DNA of 26,060 nt, taken from JAUVXE01 sp964349355. Its GTDB lineage: Bacteria; Actinomycetota; Coriobacteriia; Anaerosomatales; SLCP01. Positions within the stretch are counted from its first letter, which is position 1; each line of letters starts with the position of its first letter. This document shows positions 7,212 to 14,199 of the stretch, piece by piece. Below the pieces are notes generated by a model that saw only the letters and a list, made by a program, of their open reading frames with translations, was not told where the DNA came from and did not search any database. Both the position numbers and the translations under genes were made by a program. The stretch is from assembly GCA_964349355.1 (NCBI GenBank), contig CAYGFZ010000031.1:1-26060 (forward strand), in the 5' to 3' direction.

Positions 7212-8287
7212 GCACCTCACAAGCCCGTGCGACGCTGACCGTCGACCTCGGCAAGATCGAGGCGAACACCCGCACGCTTGCTTCCCAGATCCCGGCCGTC
7301 GACATCGTCGGGGTCACGAAAGTGACATGCGGTACGCCCGAGGTCGCTCGCGCGATGATCGCCGGTGGGGCGACCGCGATCGGGGAGTCCCGGCTTGAGA
7401 ACATCGAGCGCCTGCGTGCAGCCGGAGTCGACGCCCCGTTCTGGCTTCTGCGCGCTACGCCTCCGGCCCTCGCCGAGATGACGGTTCGGCTCGCGGATGT
7501 CTCGCTCGTGAGCGAGGTGGCTATCGTCGAGGCACTCGACCGCGCGGCCGCGGCGGCGGGGGTGCGGCACGGGGTCCTCGCGATGATCGATGTCGGTGAC
7601 CTGCGTGAGGGCATGCTCCCCGACGACCTTCCCGGTTTTCTCGGCAGTGTCGCCGCGTTGCGCCACATCGATCTGCTCGGCATCGGCACGAGCCTCACCT
7701 GCTACGGAGGTGTCGTTCCTTCCGAGGAGAACCTAGGTGAGCTGGCGCGACTCGCCGAGACTGCCGCCGTCCGGCTCGGCCGCACGATGCTCGTCTCCGG
7801 CGGGATGTCGAGCTCGATCGATGCCGCACTCGCGGGGCGCCTGCCGTCTGCAGTCGACGATCTGCGAATCGGCGAGAGTATCATCCTGGGCGTGAGTACT
7901 GTGACCCGCGAGCCACTGCCCGGGTTGCACACCGATGCGCTCACGCTCGCCGCACCGGTGATCGAGTGCAAGCGCAAGCCGTCCGTTCCACACGGCCAGA
8001 TAACGCGCGACGCGTTCGGGCGCACGCCTGTGTTCGAGGACCGCGGTGTGCGGTGGCGGGCGATCTGTGCGCTCGGGCGTCAGGATGCTCCCGCCGAGGG
8101 ACTGAGGCCGCTCGACCCGGGAGTGCGGGTCCTTGGTGCCTCGAGCGACCACCTCATCCTCGACGTCGACGATCTACCCCGTCCGCCGGCGATCGGGGAG
8201 ACGATCGAGTTCGTGCCCGACTACTCAGCGGCCCTGGCGTTGTTCACGTCGCCGTATGTGGTGAAGGTTTTCGCAGCCCAGCGCTGA
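7208..8287 (+). CDS. orr: Ornithine racemase (alanine racemase-like, PLP-dependent)
   Basis: The 359-residue protein belongs to the alanine/ornithine racemase fold-III family. The first strand VDIVGVTKVTCG carries Lys38, the PLP lysine, followed by the GGATAIGESRLENI block typical of this branch. It converts L-ornithine to D-ornithine, the substrate of OraSE, so it completes the pathway begun at the left edge. ATG 7208 overlaps the glmL-like stop (ATGA) and no independent promoter is visible. Its expression therefore probably depends on transcription from upstream, including the toxin-antitoxin promoter at 4743. It ends facing the convergent MATE gene across a 39-base gap with no clear terminator. 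Confidence 0.88.
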   Translation: MSTSQARATLTVDLGKIEANTRTLASQIPAVDIVGVTKVTCGTPEVARAMIAGGATAIGESRLENIERLRAAGVDAPFWLLRATPPALAEMTVRLADVSLVSEVAIVEALDRAAAAAGVRHGVLAMIDVGDLREGMLPDDLPGFLGSVAALRHIDLLGIGTSLTCYGGVVPSEENLGELARLAETAAVRLGRTMLVSGGMSSSIDAALAGRLPSAVDDLRIGESIILGVSTVTREPLPGLHTDALTLAAPVIECKRKPSVPHGQITRDAFGRTPVFEDRGVRWRAICALGRQDAPAEGLRPLDPGVRVLGASSDHLILDVDDLPRPPAIGETIEFVPDYSAALALFTSPYVVKVFAAQR

Positions 8288-8326
8288 TGATGCGCTCGTG
8301 CCCGGAACGGCTCAGGTCGTCGCGCG

Positions 8327-9757
8327 TCAGGCCGGAGGTGCGTCACCCGGGATGGCAGGTTGGGACGCTGCATCACCCGCACGACGCTGCGTGACCGCCC
8401 GCATCACGCGGTCGAACCATGCCGAGGAGAGTATCCCGCTAAGAACGTTCGCTGCCGCCGCCGCATACCAGATCCCGGTGAGCCCCATGAGGGCGTTGCC
8501 AGCGAGCGCGAACGGGACGTAGAGGGCGAACATCCGCACGAGTGAGACGGCCATCGAGTCGATCGGCTTGTCGATCGCATTGAACGCCGAAGTGTTCACG
8601 ATGACCAAACCCTGTAGTCCGAAACTTGCCCCGACGATCCAAAGGTAGTCGGCGGACGCAGCGATCACAGCCGGGTCGGAGTTGAAGAGCGCGGAGACCG
8701 AGCGCCCGAAGACGAGCGCGAGCACCCACATCGCGGCTCCCCAGCCAAGAGCGAACCGCCGGGCGATCTTCACGCCATCGCGCGCACGTGCATCGTTACC
8801 GGCCCCCCAGTTCTGCCCGACGAACGGTATCAGGACCGTTCCGAGTGCCGTGATCGTGAAGACGGCGAACATCTCAAGGCGGGTCGCGACCCCGAACCCT
8901 GCCACCGCGGCTACTCCCGATGCGGCGACGAGTCGCGTGATGACGCCGGCGGACAGCGGCACGATGAGTTGAGTCAGGCTCGCGGGTACTCCTATCGAGA
9001 GGACCGCGCGCCATGAGCGCACGACCTCGGCCAGCGCGGGTCGTTCGAAGGTGATCATCCGCTCTCGCAGCCATAGGACGTAGACGGAGACTCCGAGGCT
9101 CACGAAACGTGCGACTACGGTGGCGATGGCAGCCCCGGCGACCCCGAGCGCCGGCACGGGACCGAACCCGAAGATCAGTATCGGGTCGAGCGCCAGGTTC
9201 ACGAGCATGGCTGACATCATGATCCAGGCAGTGGTCTTCGTGTCACCGGTCGCGCGTATCGCCGAGTTGCCGATCTGCGGCACCACGACCGCAGGGACTC
9301 CGAGGTACCAGATGAGCATGTACTCGCGGATGAACGGAAGAGTCTCGGCATCGGCGCCGAGCAGTCGGAAGAGCGGGTCGATCGTGAGCAGTCCTCCGAC
9401 CGCGAACACGACGGTGAGGATGACGCCGAGGAGGATCGAATCAGTGGTCAGGCGCTTGATGCGATACTCGTCACCTTCACCGATAGCGCGAGCGATCGCC
9501 GAGGTCGCTCCGGTACCGATCCCCATCGAGACGCTGCCGATGAAGAGAATGACCGGGAACGTGAAGCTGACCGCAGCCAGCTCTGCGGTCCCCAACTGGC
9601 CGATGAAGAAGGTATCGACCAGGCTGAAGCCGATCATGGATATCATCGCGATGACCATCGGGCCGGCCATGCGGGCGAGCGTGATACCGATGGGGCCGGT
9701 CGTCATCTGGTGGGTACGGCGTGAGCGCGCATGGGCGCGGCGTTGGTCGGGGCTCAT
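8327..9757 (-). CDS. MATE-family multidrug/cation exporter
   Basis: The 476-residue, strongly hydrophobic product has about 12 membrane segments in two related halves. MATE-type sequences include GFSLVDTFFIGQLGTAELAAVSFTFPV near the start and a related GVASLTQL/GVATRLEMF region in the second half. These proteins expel drugs or metabolites using an ion gradient; substrate and ion cannot be read from sequence. ATG 9757 gives a 17-residue basic lead before the alternative Met18 (9706), and neither has a strong Shine-Dalgarno. The gene is convergent with orr and divergent from the peroxiredoxin, so it appears monocistronic. Confidence 0.88.
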   Translation of the reverse strand: MSPDQRRAHARSRRTHQMTTGPIGITLARMAGPMVIAMISMIGFSLVDTFFIGQLGTAELAAVSFTFPVILFIGSVSMGIGTGATSAIARAIGEGDEYRIKRLTTDSILLGVILTVVFAVGGLLTIDPLFRLLGADAETLPFIREYMLIWYLGVPAVVVPQIGNSAIRATGDTKTTAWIMMSAMLVNLALDPILIFGFGPVPALGVAGAAIATVVARFVSLGVSVYVLWLRERMITFERPALAEVVRSWRAVLSIGVPASLTQLIVPLSAGVITRLVAASGVAAVAGFGVATRLEMFAVFTITALGTVLIPFVGQNWGAGNDARARDGVKIARRFALGWGAAMWVLALVFGRSVSALFNSDPAVIAASADYLWIVGASFGLQGLVIVNTSAFNAIDKPIDSMAVSLVRMFALYVPFALAGNALMGLTGIWYAAAAANVLSGILSSAWFDRVMRAVTQRRAGDAASQPAIPGDAPPA

Positions 9758-9987
9758 AGTTCTCGGTTTCGTTTAGGTGTCAACCCGTCGATGATAGGAC
9801 CGAGACTCTGTCCTGTCGAACATCGGAACCCGGCGAGAGAGACTCTGGCGTACCGGGGCTCGGTGAGGCAGGTCCGATCCCGGAAACATTATGGGTTATC
9901 TAGCTTTCGGGTACATCTATCCATGAAACATCAGTCAGGAGACGGCGCCAAGGATCGCTCATGGCGCTCTTAACGAGAGGAGGGTCT

Positions 9988-10701
9988 ATGGCCAAGCCCG
10001 GAGAGGGATGCGTGACTCCGGCGAAGGGTGTGACCAAGCCGGAAGGCGCAGACGAGACAACGCCGGAGGCGCTGACGACGATGAAGGAGGAGACAGTGGG
10101 AATCATGGTGGGGCGTCCGGCACCGGACTTCGAGGCGAACGCACTGGTCGGAATGGATTTCAAGCAGATCAGGCTCTCTGACTATCGCGGGAAGTGGGTC
10201 GTGCTCTGCTTCTATCCCGGTGACTTCACATTCGTTTGACCGACGGAGATCACGGCGGTCGCCGTGAAATATCCCGAACTGCAGGAGATGGGTGTCGAGG
10301 TATTCGCAGCCAGCGTCGACTCCCACTTCAGTCACCGTGTCTGGCAGGAGACCGAGCTCAGCAAGATGGTCGATGGTGGAGTGCCGTATCCACTCATCTC
10401 CGATCCGGGCGGAAGGATCGGCCAGGCCTACGGGGTCTACGATGATGTCGCGCTCGTTGACGTGCGCGGACGGTTCATCATCGATCCCGAGGGCATCGTC
10501 CAGGCGATGGAGGTACTCAGTCCTCCGGTCGGGCGGAACCCCGTCGAGCTGGTTCGTCAGATTAAGGCGTATCAACACCATCAGAAGACCGGCGAGGTCA
10601 TGCCGAGCGGGTGGCAGCCCGGTAAGCCAACACTCAAGCCGGGTCCTGCGCTTGCAGGTCATGTATGGGAGCACTGGAAGGTGGAGAATGCCTTCGACTA
10701 A
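9988..10701 (+). CDS. Selenocysteine-containing peroxiredoxin (TGA 10237 read as Sec)
   Basis: One AhpC/TSA peroxiredoxin frame runs through an in-frame TGA at 10237-10239. The sequence reads DFTFV, TGA, PTE exactly where peroxiredoxins have the peroxidatic Cys (FTFVCPTE), so Sec84 is the catalytic residue. A hairpin with a GG loop follows at 10251-10266 as a bacterial SECIS. The frame continues to TAA 10701 with normal family sequence (ASVDSHFSHRVWQE, RGRFIIDPEG), giving 237 residues. ATG 9988 has a strong GAGAGGAGGG site; GTG 10096 after AAGGAGG (10084-10090) is an alternative and would give Sec48. The C-terminal part has no Cys where a typical 2-Cys enzyme has its resolving residue (HVWEHW), so an external thiol is needed. 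Automated calling would split this gene in two. Confidence 0.9.
10251..10266 (+). promoter_or_regulatory. Bacterial SECIS element of the peroxiredoxin mRNA
   Basis: CACGGC (10251-10256) pairs perfectly with GCCGTG (10261-10266) around a GGTC loop, and a T10250-A10267 pair extends it to seven. The loop's GG doublet begins 17 bases after the TGA, within the range known for bacterial SECIS hairpins bound by SelB. The loop letters match those of the E. coli fdhF element as I recall it. Confidence 0.85.
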
Positions 10702-10731
10702 GGCCTGACAAGCGGTACCGCTAACACGACG

Positions 10732-10765
10732 GGCGTCCGGCCGCGCGACGACGCGGTCGGGCGTC
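10732..10765 (+). terminator. GC-rich hairpin after the peroxiredoxin gene
   Basis: The arms 10732-10745 and 10752-10765 pair over 14 positions (three G-U) around a six-base loop, CGACGA. There is no T-run, so it would be a U-less hairpin terminator. It separates the peroxiredoxin from clsA. Confidence 0.4.
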
Positions 10766-10789
10766 TGCTCCAGTGGGTACCAGTTCGGG

Positions 10790-10795
10790 TACACT
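10790..10795 (+). promoter_or_regulatory. -10 element of a probably leaderless cardiolipin synthase transcript
   Basis: TACACT ends seven bases before the A of ATG 10802. No Shine-Dalgarno is visible in the preceding 25 bases and no clear -35 is present. The spacing copies that seen at the MntA-like gene. Confidence 0.35.
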
Positions 10796-10801
10796 CACGC
10801 C

Positions 10802-12238
10802 ATGCTCACGCAGGTTCTATCTTTCATCATCATCGCCTATGTGATCGTGGTCGTCATCATCCTCATCTACGAGGACCGTGACCCCTCGACCACCCTGGCG
10901 TGGCTGTTGATCCTGCTCCTCCTGCCAGTGGTGGGCATACCTCTCTACTTCTTCTTCGGGAGAGTGTGGCCATGGCGACGCCGTCGTGAGCGGATCGCGG
11001 CGGCGGTCGCCTCGGAGGCGCATGGGGTTCTGCCGCCGGTCTACGGCGCTCACCTGCTCTGGGCGAACGAACGGCGGGCAGCGTACGACGGGACCGACGT
11101 GGCCAAGATCATCACGATGATCGAGCGCCAGAACGACGGTCACCCGATGCCGGCGGACACAGCGGAAGTGTTCACTTCGGGCGCAGAGAAGTTCGACCGC
11201 CTGCTCGCCGACATGGAGTCCGCCAAAGACCACATCCACCTGCAGTACTTCATCTGGGAGCGCGATGAGCTGACTGCGCGAATAGCCGATGTCGTCCGGC
11301 GCAAACTCGCCGAAGGCGTTCGAATCCGCATCATGTACGACTTCATCGGCTCGCTGCCGTACCCCAAGGACGAGCTGCGCGCGATGGAGCGCGCCGGAGC
11401 GCATGTCGTTGCCGATCTCAGAAAGGTCAACGAGCTCAACTATCGCAATCACCTCAAGATAGCGGTGATCGACGCGAAGACCGGCTACACGGGTGGCATG
11501 AACGTGGGCCAGGAGTACATCGATGGTGGGGACCGCTTCGATATCTGGCGTGACACGCACATGCGTGTCACAGGGCCCTTCACCGCCGAGCTCCAGCGCC
11601 TGTTCGCGGTCCGGTGGTTCGAGGCGCGCAAGGAGAACCTCTTCGACGTGCGCTACTTCCCGGTGATCGAACTCACGGACCCGTCCTCGGCCCTCATGTT
11701 GCAGCTGGTTCACTCCAGCGTGGGCGACGAGTGGGAGGCGATCAAGCAGACGTTCCTGAGTGCGGTCGTGAGCGCGGACGTCTCTGTCCGTATCCAGTCG
11801 CCGTACTTCGTGCCCGACCAGGCGTTTCACGACGCATTGGTGACTACCGGACTCTCCGGGATCGATGTACGTCTCATGATGACCGGGGTGCCGGACAAGC
11901 GTATCCCGTTCTGGGCTGCTCAGACGTACTTTCCGACGGTCGTCGCTTCCGGGGTACGTCTCTACCAGTACACAGCCGGATTCTTTCACGCCAAGGCTCT
12001 TGCCATCGACTCGAAGATCTGCGCGATCGGAACCGCGAACATCGACGTGCGCTCGTTCAGCCTTCACGACGAACTCGCCGTCTTCATCTACGATGAGGAG
12101 ATCACCCGTCAGGTAGAGGCGCACTTCGAGACGGATGTCGCCTACTGCCGCGAGGTGACGAAAGAAGGGCTCGCAACGGTGAACCGCTTCGAACGTTTCC
12201 GCAATTCGCTGATGCGTCTCGCGTCGAGAGCCCTGTGA
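10802..12238 (+). CDS. cls: Cardiolipin synthase (phospholipase D superfamily)
   Basis: The 478-residue product has the ClsA layout. Two N-terminal membrane helices (about 4-22 and 32-52) are followed by a cytoplasmic part with two phospholipase D motifs: His217-x-Lys219-x4-Asp224 (NHLKIAVID, then GGMNVG) and His396-x-Lys398-x4-Asp403 (FHAKALAID, then GTANIDVRS). It joins two phosphatidylglycerol molecules, or a related pair of phospholipids, into cardiolipin at the inner face of the membrane. Length and both catalytic motifs are normal, so it should be active. It begins at ATG 10802 without a Shine-Dalgarno, right after a -10-like TACACT. It stands alone between two hairpins. Confidence 0.93.
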   Translation: MLTQVLSFIIIAYVIVVVIILIYEDRDPSTTLAWLLILLLLPVVGIPLYFFFGRVWPWRRRRERIAAAVASEAHGVLPPVYGAHLLWANERRAAYDGTDVAKIITMIERQNDGHPMPADTAEVFTSGAEKFDRLLADMESAKDHIHLQYFIWERDELTARIADVVRRKLAEGVRIRIMYDFIGSLPYPKDELRAMERAGAHVVADLRKVNELNYRNHLKIAVIDAKTGYTGGMNVGQEYIDGGDRFDIWRDTHMRVTGPFTAELQRLFAVRWFEARKENLFDVRYFPVIELTDPSSALMLQLVHSSVGDEWEAIKQTFLSAVVSADVSVRIQSPYFVPDQAFHDALVTTGLSGIDVRLMMTGVPDKRIPFWAAQTYFPTVVASGVRLYQYTAGFFHAKALAIDSKICAIGTANIDVRSFSLHDELAVFIYDEEITRQVEAHFETDVAYCREVTKEGLATVNRFERFRNSLMRLASRAL

Positions 12239-12354
12239 CGGAGGTCATGTGGGGCTACAGGAGGCGCATCTTCTGGCCGATACAGGGTATATAGACGTGT
12301 GCTCATCTGCTCTATCGGCATCGTCTTCACGGTGCCATCAGGGAGGTTATTCCG

Positions 12355-12954
12355 ATGCGAAAGGTAGTCTCACTCTTCACCCTCATCGCTCTCGGTGCTG
12401 CACTTCTGGTACCTGTTGCGGCCCTTGCAAAGGGTCCGCCCGAGGGCAAGGGTTCCTCGGCCACCCCGCCGGGCCTTCAGAAGAAGGCCGAGAAGGCGGT
12501 CGAGGTCGACACCTCGGAGTCGTCTGACAGTGACGCGAAGCAAGTGGACAAGGCCGAGAAGACGGAGCGCAAGGTCGAACGCAAGGCTGACGCTGCTGTC
12601 GGAGAGGTTGCCAGGGTACAAGAGCGCGCGCAGGTCCGCTCGGCAGAGGAGAGCGGCACCCCTGACCACGACGGAGACGGCGTGGCCGAGGGCAAGCAGA
12701 CAGGGATTGCTAACGCCCTGTCTCGCATCATGCTAAACATCGAGCGTGCAGAGGCCCGCGTGGAGTCCGGGCAGCAGTCCCGGGTCCCGCCGGGACTGCT
12801 CCGGGTGATGTCGAAGTTCCTCGCCTGGCTCGGGATCGATCCGGGTACCGAGATAACACCGCCCGGCCCGGGTGACGGATCTTCCGAGGAGACCTCGACA
12901 GTTCTGCCGGACGGCGGATCGGACGAGGAAACATCCGCGCTCGATCCGATCTAG
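12355..12954 (+). CDS. Small secreted, highly charged protein of unknown function
   Basis: The 199-residue product has a clear signal peptide: MRKV, a hydrophobic core (about 5-22), and a probable cut after Ala-Leu-Ala24. The mature protein is a low-complexity, Lys/Glu/Asp-rich helical stretch (about 40-95), likely coiled coil. A short DHDGDGVAEGKQTGIANAL segment resembles a calcium-binding Asp-rich loop, and a Pro/Gly/Ser/Thr-rich tail follows. No sortase motif or lipobox is visible, so it is probably released or loosely wall-bound. GGGAGG (12341-12346) supports ATG 12355. A TATA-rich element near 12288-12295 may be its -10. I do not recognise a family. Confidence 0.65.
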   Translation: MRKVVSLFTLIALGAALLVPVAALAKGPPEGKGSSATPPGLQKKAEKAVEVDTSESSDSDAKQVDKAEKTERKVERKADAAVGEVARVQERAQVRSAEESGTPDHDGDGVAEGKQTGIANALSRIMLNIERAEARVESGQQSRVPPGLLRVMSKFLAWLGIDPGTEITPPGPGDGSSEETSTVLPDGGSDEETSALDPI

Positions 12955-12991
12955 GGTTTTCGCCCCGGTTCGGGTGTGACACGACGCTAAG

Positions 12992-13017
12992 CGAAGGGTC
13001 CCGCGAGGGGCCCTTCG
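12992..13017 (+). terminator. Strong hairpin downstream of the secreted protein gene
   Basis: The arms 12992-13002 and 13007-13017 form 11 pairs (one G-T) closed by a GCGA (GNRA-type) loop. There is no T-run after it, as is common in high-GC genomes. It lies 38 bases past the stop and before the next promoter. Confidence 0.55.
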
Positions 13018-13042
13018 GCGTGCAGGGGTGCGGCGGCTGCGT

Positions 13043-13048
13043 TAGAAT
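13043..13048 (+). promoter_or_regulatory. -10 element for the voltage-sensor-like gene
   Basis: TAGAAT follows the upstream hairpin and sits 30 bases before GTG 13078. Transcription would start near 13055, ahead of the Shine-Dalgarno CCGGAGG. No good -35 is seen. The hexamer matches other -10s in the window. Confidence 0.4.
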
Positions 13049-13077
13049 GTGCGGTTCCCGAGCCCGGAGGCACTCTC

Positions 13078-13599
13078 GTGGACATCCCCGCCCTCAAGAA
13101 GAGGATCTACAGCGTGCTCGACCTCGCCGATGCCGGCCACTGGCCGAGCCGTGTCTACGACGTGTTCATCATCTCGCTGATCCTCGCAAACGTTGCAACG
13201 GTGACCTCGTACCTCCTCGGCGCTCACTATGTCGAGGTGTACAAGCAGGAGCTTTCGGTGTTCTGGATGGTAAGCATGGTCTGGTTCGCCACGGAGTATG
13301 CACTCAAGATGTGGGCGTGCGACGTGAAGGGTTACACGGGCTGGCGCGGTCGGCTGCGCTACGCTCTGAGTCCGATCATGCTCGTCGACCTGGTTGTCCT
13401 GATCCCGTGGGTAGTTCCGTTCCTGGTGCCGCAGTCGCTCCTTGCGCTCAAGGTCTTCGATCTCGCGCGACTCGCTAAACTGACTAAGGGCGGGAAGCTC
13501 GCCAAGGGCGGGAAGTATCTGAAGTTCGGGAAGTTGCACAAGACGCGCGTCTACACCGAGAACCTCGTCGAGACGGGTCTGCCTACCGAGGAGACCTGA
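13078..13599 (+). CDS. Stand-alone voltage-sensor-like membrane protein (no pore domain)
   Basis: The 173-residue product has four membrane segments that read like S1-S4 of a voltage-gated cation channel. S1 is at 26-47. S2 is at about 59-80 with WFATEYALKMWA (Glu73). S3 is at about 96-116 with MLVDLVVLIP (Asp104). An S4-like segment from about 119 carries a Lys/Arg every three or four residues and runs on as a basic, Gly-Lys repeat helix. Full-length bacterial channels continue with S5, pore loop and S6. Here the frame stops at TGA 13597-13599 and a gene on the other strand begins at once, so no pore exists. It may be a proton-conducting or regulatory voltage sensor, or a fixed truncation. 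GTG 13078 follows CCCGGAGG (13062-13069). Confidence 0.7.
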   Translation: MDIPALKKRIYSVLDLADAGHWPSRVYDVFIISLILANVATVTSYLLGAHYVEVYKQELSVFWMVSMVWFATEYALKMWACDVKGYTGWRGRLRYALSPIMLVDLVVLIPWVVPFLVPQSLLALKVFDLARLAKLTKGGKLAKGGKYLKFGKLHKTRVYTENLVETGLPTEET

Positions 13600-13622
13600 C
13601 TTTCGCCCGGGTCACACCTCGG
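13586..13622. terminator. Possible two-way terminator between convergent genes
   Basis: CCGAGG (13586-13591) and GACC (13593-13596) pair with GGTC (13610-13613) and CCTCGG (13617-13622). The hairpin contains both stop codons. It is a modest structure with a 13-base loop, so support is weak. Confidence 0.3.
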
Positions 13623-14055
13623 CGGGAAAATCGATCCGCCGCCATGTCACGGGGGAAGAGAGCACGATCGAGCTGATCGTCTGTCCGTAGGGGAGAAGCT
13701 GCCCGATCACTTGCTCAAGGTGAGGCACCGAACCGACCGCCACCTTCATGATGAACCCCTCGCCGCCCGTGACGTGGTGGAACTCGAGGATCTCGGGGAT
13801 GTCCTTCACGAGGCCGGACAGTTGCCTGGCGAGTTCGACCGGTGAGTTCACCCGGATGAAGGCGACCATTCCGTGCCCGGCCTTCTCGAGGTCGACATGG
13901 GCGTGATACCCCGTGATGATGCCGTCGCCTTCAATCTTGCGAACACGTTCGGTCACTGCCGGTGGCGTCAGGCCGACCTTGCGGCCCAACTCGGCGTAGG
14001 AGATGCGGGCGTCTTCTTGAAGATGGGTGATGATTGAGCGGTCTATGTCATCCAT
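13612..14055 (-). CDS. Lrp/AsnC-family transcriptional regulator
   Basis: The 147-residue product has the standard Lrp layout. An N-terminal helix-turn-helix (DDIDRSIITHLQEDARISYAEL, then GLTPPAVTERVRKIEGDGII) is followed by a C-terminal RAM/AsnC ligand-binding domain with GEGFIMKVAVGSVPHLEQVI. Such regulators sense amino acids or related metabolites as octamers. ATG 14055 is chosen because AAGGGAA lies just upstream on this strand; a further ATG at 14106 would add 17 atypical residues. It is transcribed away from a DMT-family exporter with a short shared control region. The classical interpretation is that it controls that exporter and itself, perhaps in response to an amino acid; this is inference. 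Confidence 0.9.
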   Translation of the reverse strand: MDDIDRSIITHLQEDARISYAELGRKVGLTPPAVTERVRKIEGDGIITGYHAHVDLEKAGHGMVAFIRVNSPVELARQLSGLVKDIPEILEFHHVTGGEGFIMKVAVGSVPHLEQVIGQLLPYGQTISSIVLSSPVTWRRIDFPAEV

Positions 14056-14096
14056 TGCTTTCCCTTTGTAAGCCGACGAGCATGAGAACCAGCGAT

Positions 14097-14105
14097 AGTA
14101 TAGCA
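14097..14105 (-). promoter_or_regulatory. Extended -10 promoter of the Lrp-like gene
   Basis: On the minus strand the site reads TGC then TATACT, an extended -10, placing the transcript start about 35 bases before ATG 14055. A weak TTCGCA may act as -35 at a long spacing. Confidence 0.4.
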
Positions 14106-14156
14106 AGTGGGGAGTGAGACCTGCGAATAGCCCTGTATTCCACTACCGCACCTCTC

Positions 14157-14162
14157 TAGAAT
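14157..14162 (+). promoter_or_regulatory. -10 element of the DMT exporter gene
   Basis: TAGAAT lies 38 bases before ATG 14200, with the Shine-Dalgarno GGAGGTGGG in between. It shares the short divergent region with the Lrp-like promoter about 55 bases away, where an Lrp octamer could act on both. Confidence 0.4.
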
Positions 14163-14199
14163 GACCAGACGGTCGCGGTGACGGAGTGGAGGTGGGCGG

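Noticed and set aside
8288..8326. Possible terminator between orr and the MATE gene
   Set aside because: Only weak, unconvincing pairings and no T-run on either strand.
9961..10239. Peroxiredoxin N-terminal fragment as its own gene, and 10264-10701 as another
   Set aside because: Both are parts of one frame read through a selenocysteine TGA.
12291..12320. TGCTCATCT near the secreted-protein promoter, similar to the 14-bp palindrome
   Set aside because: Only nine bases match and no second arm is present; likely chance.
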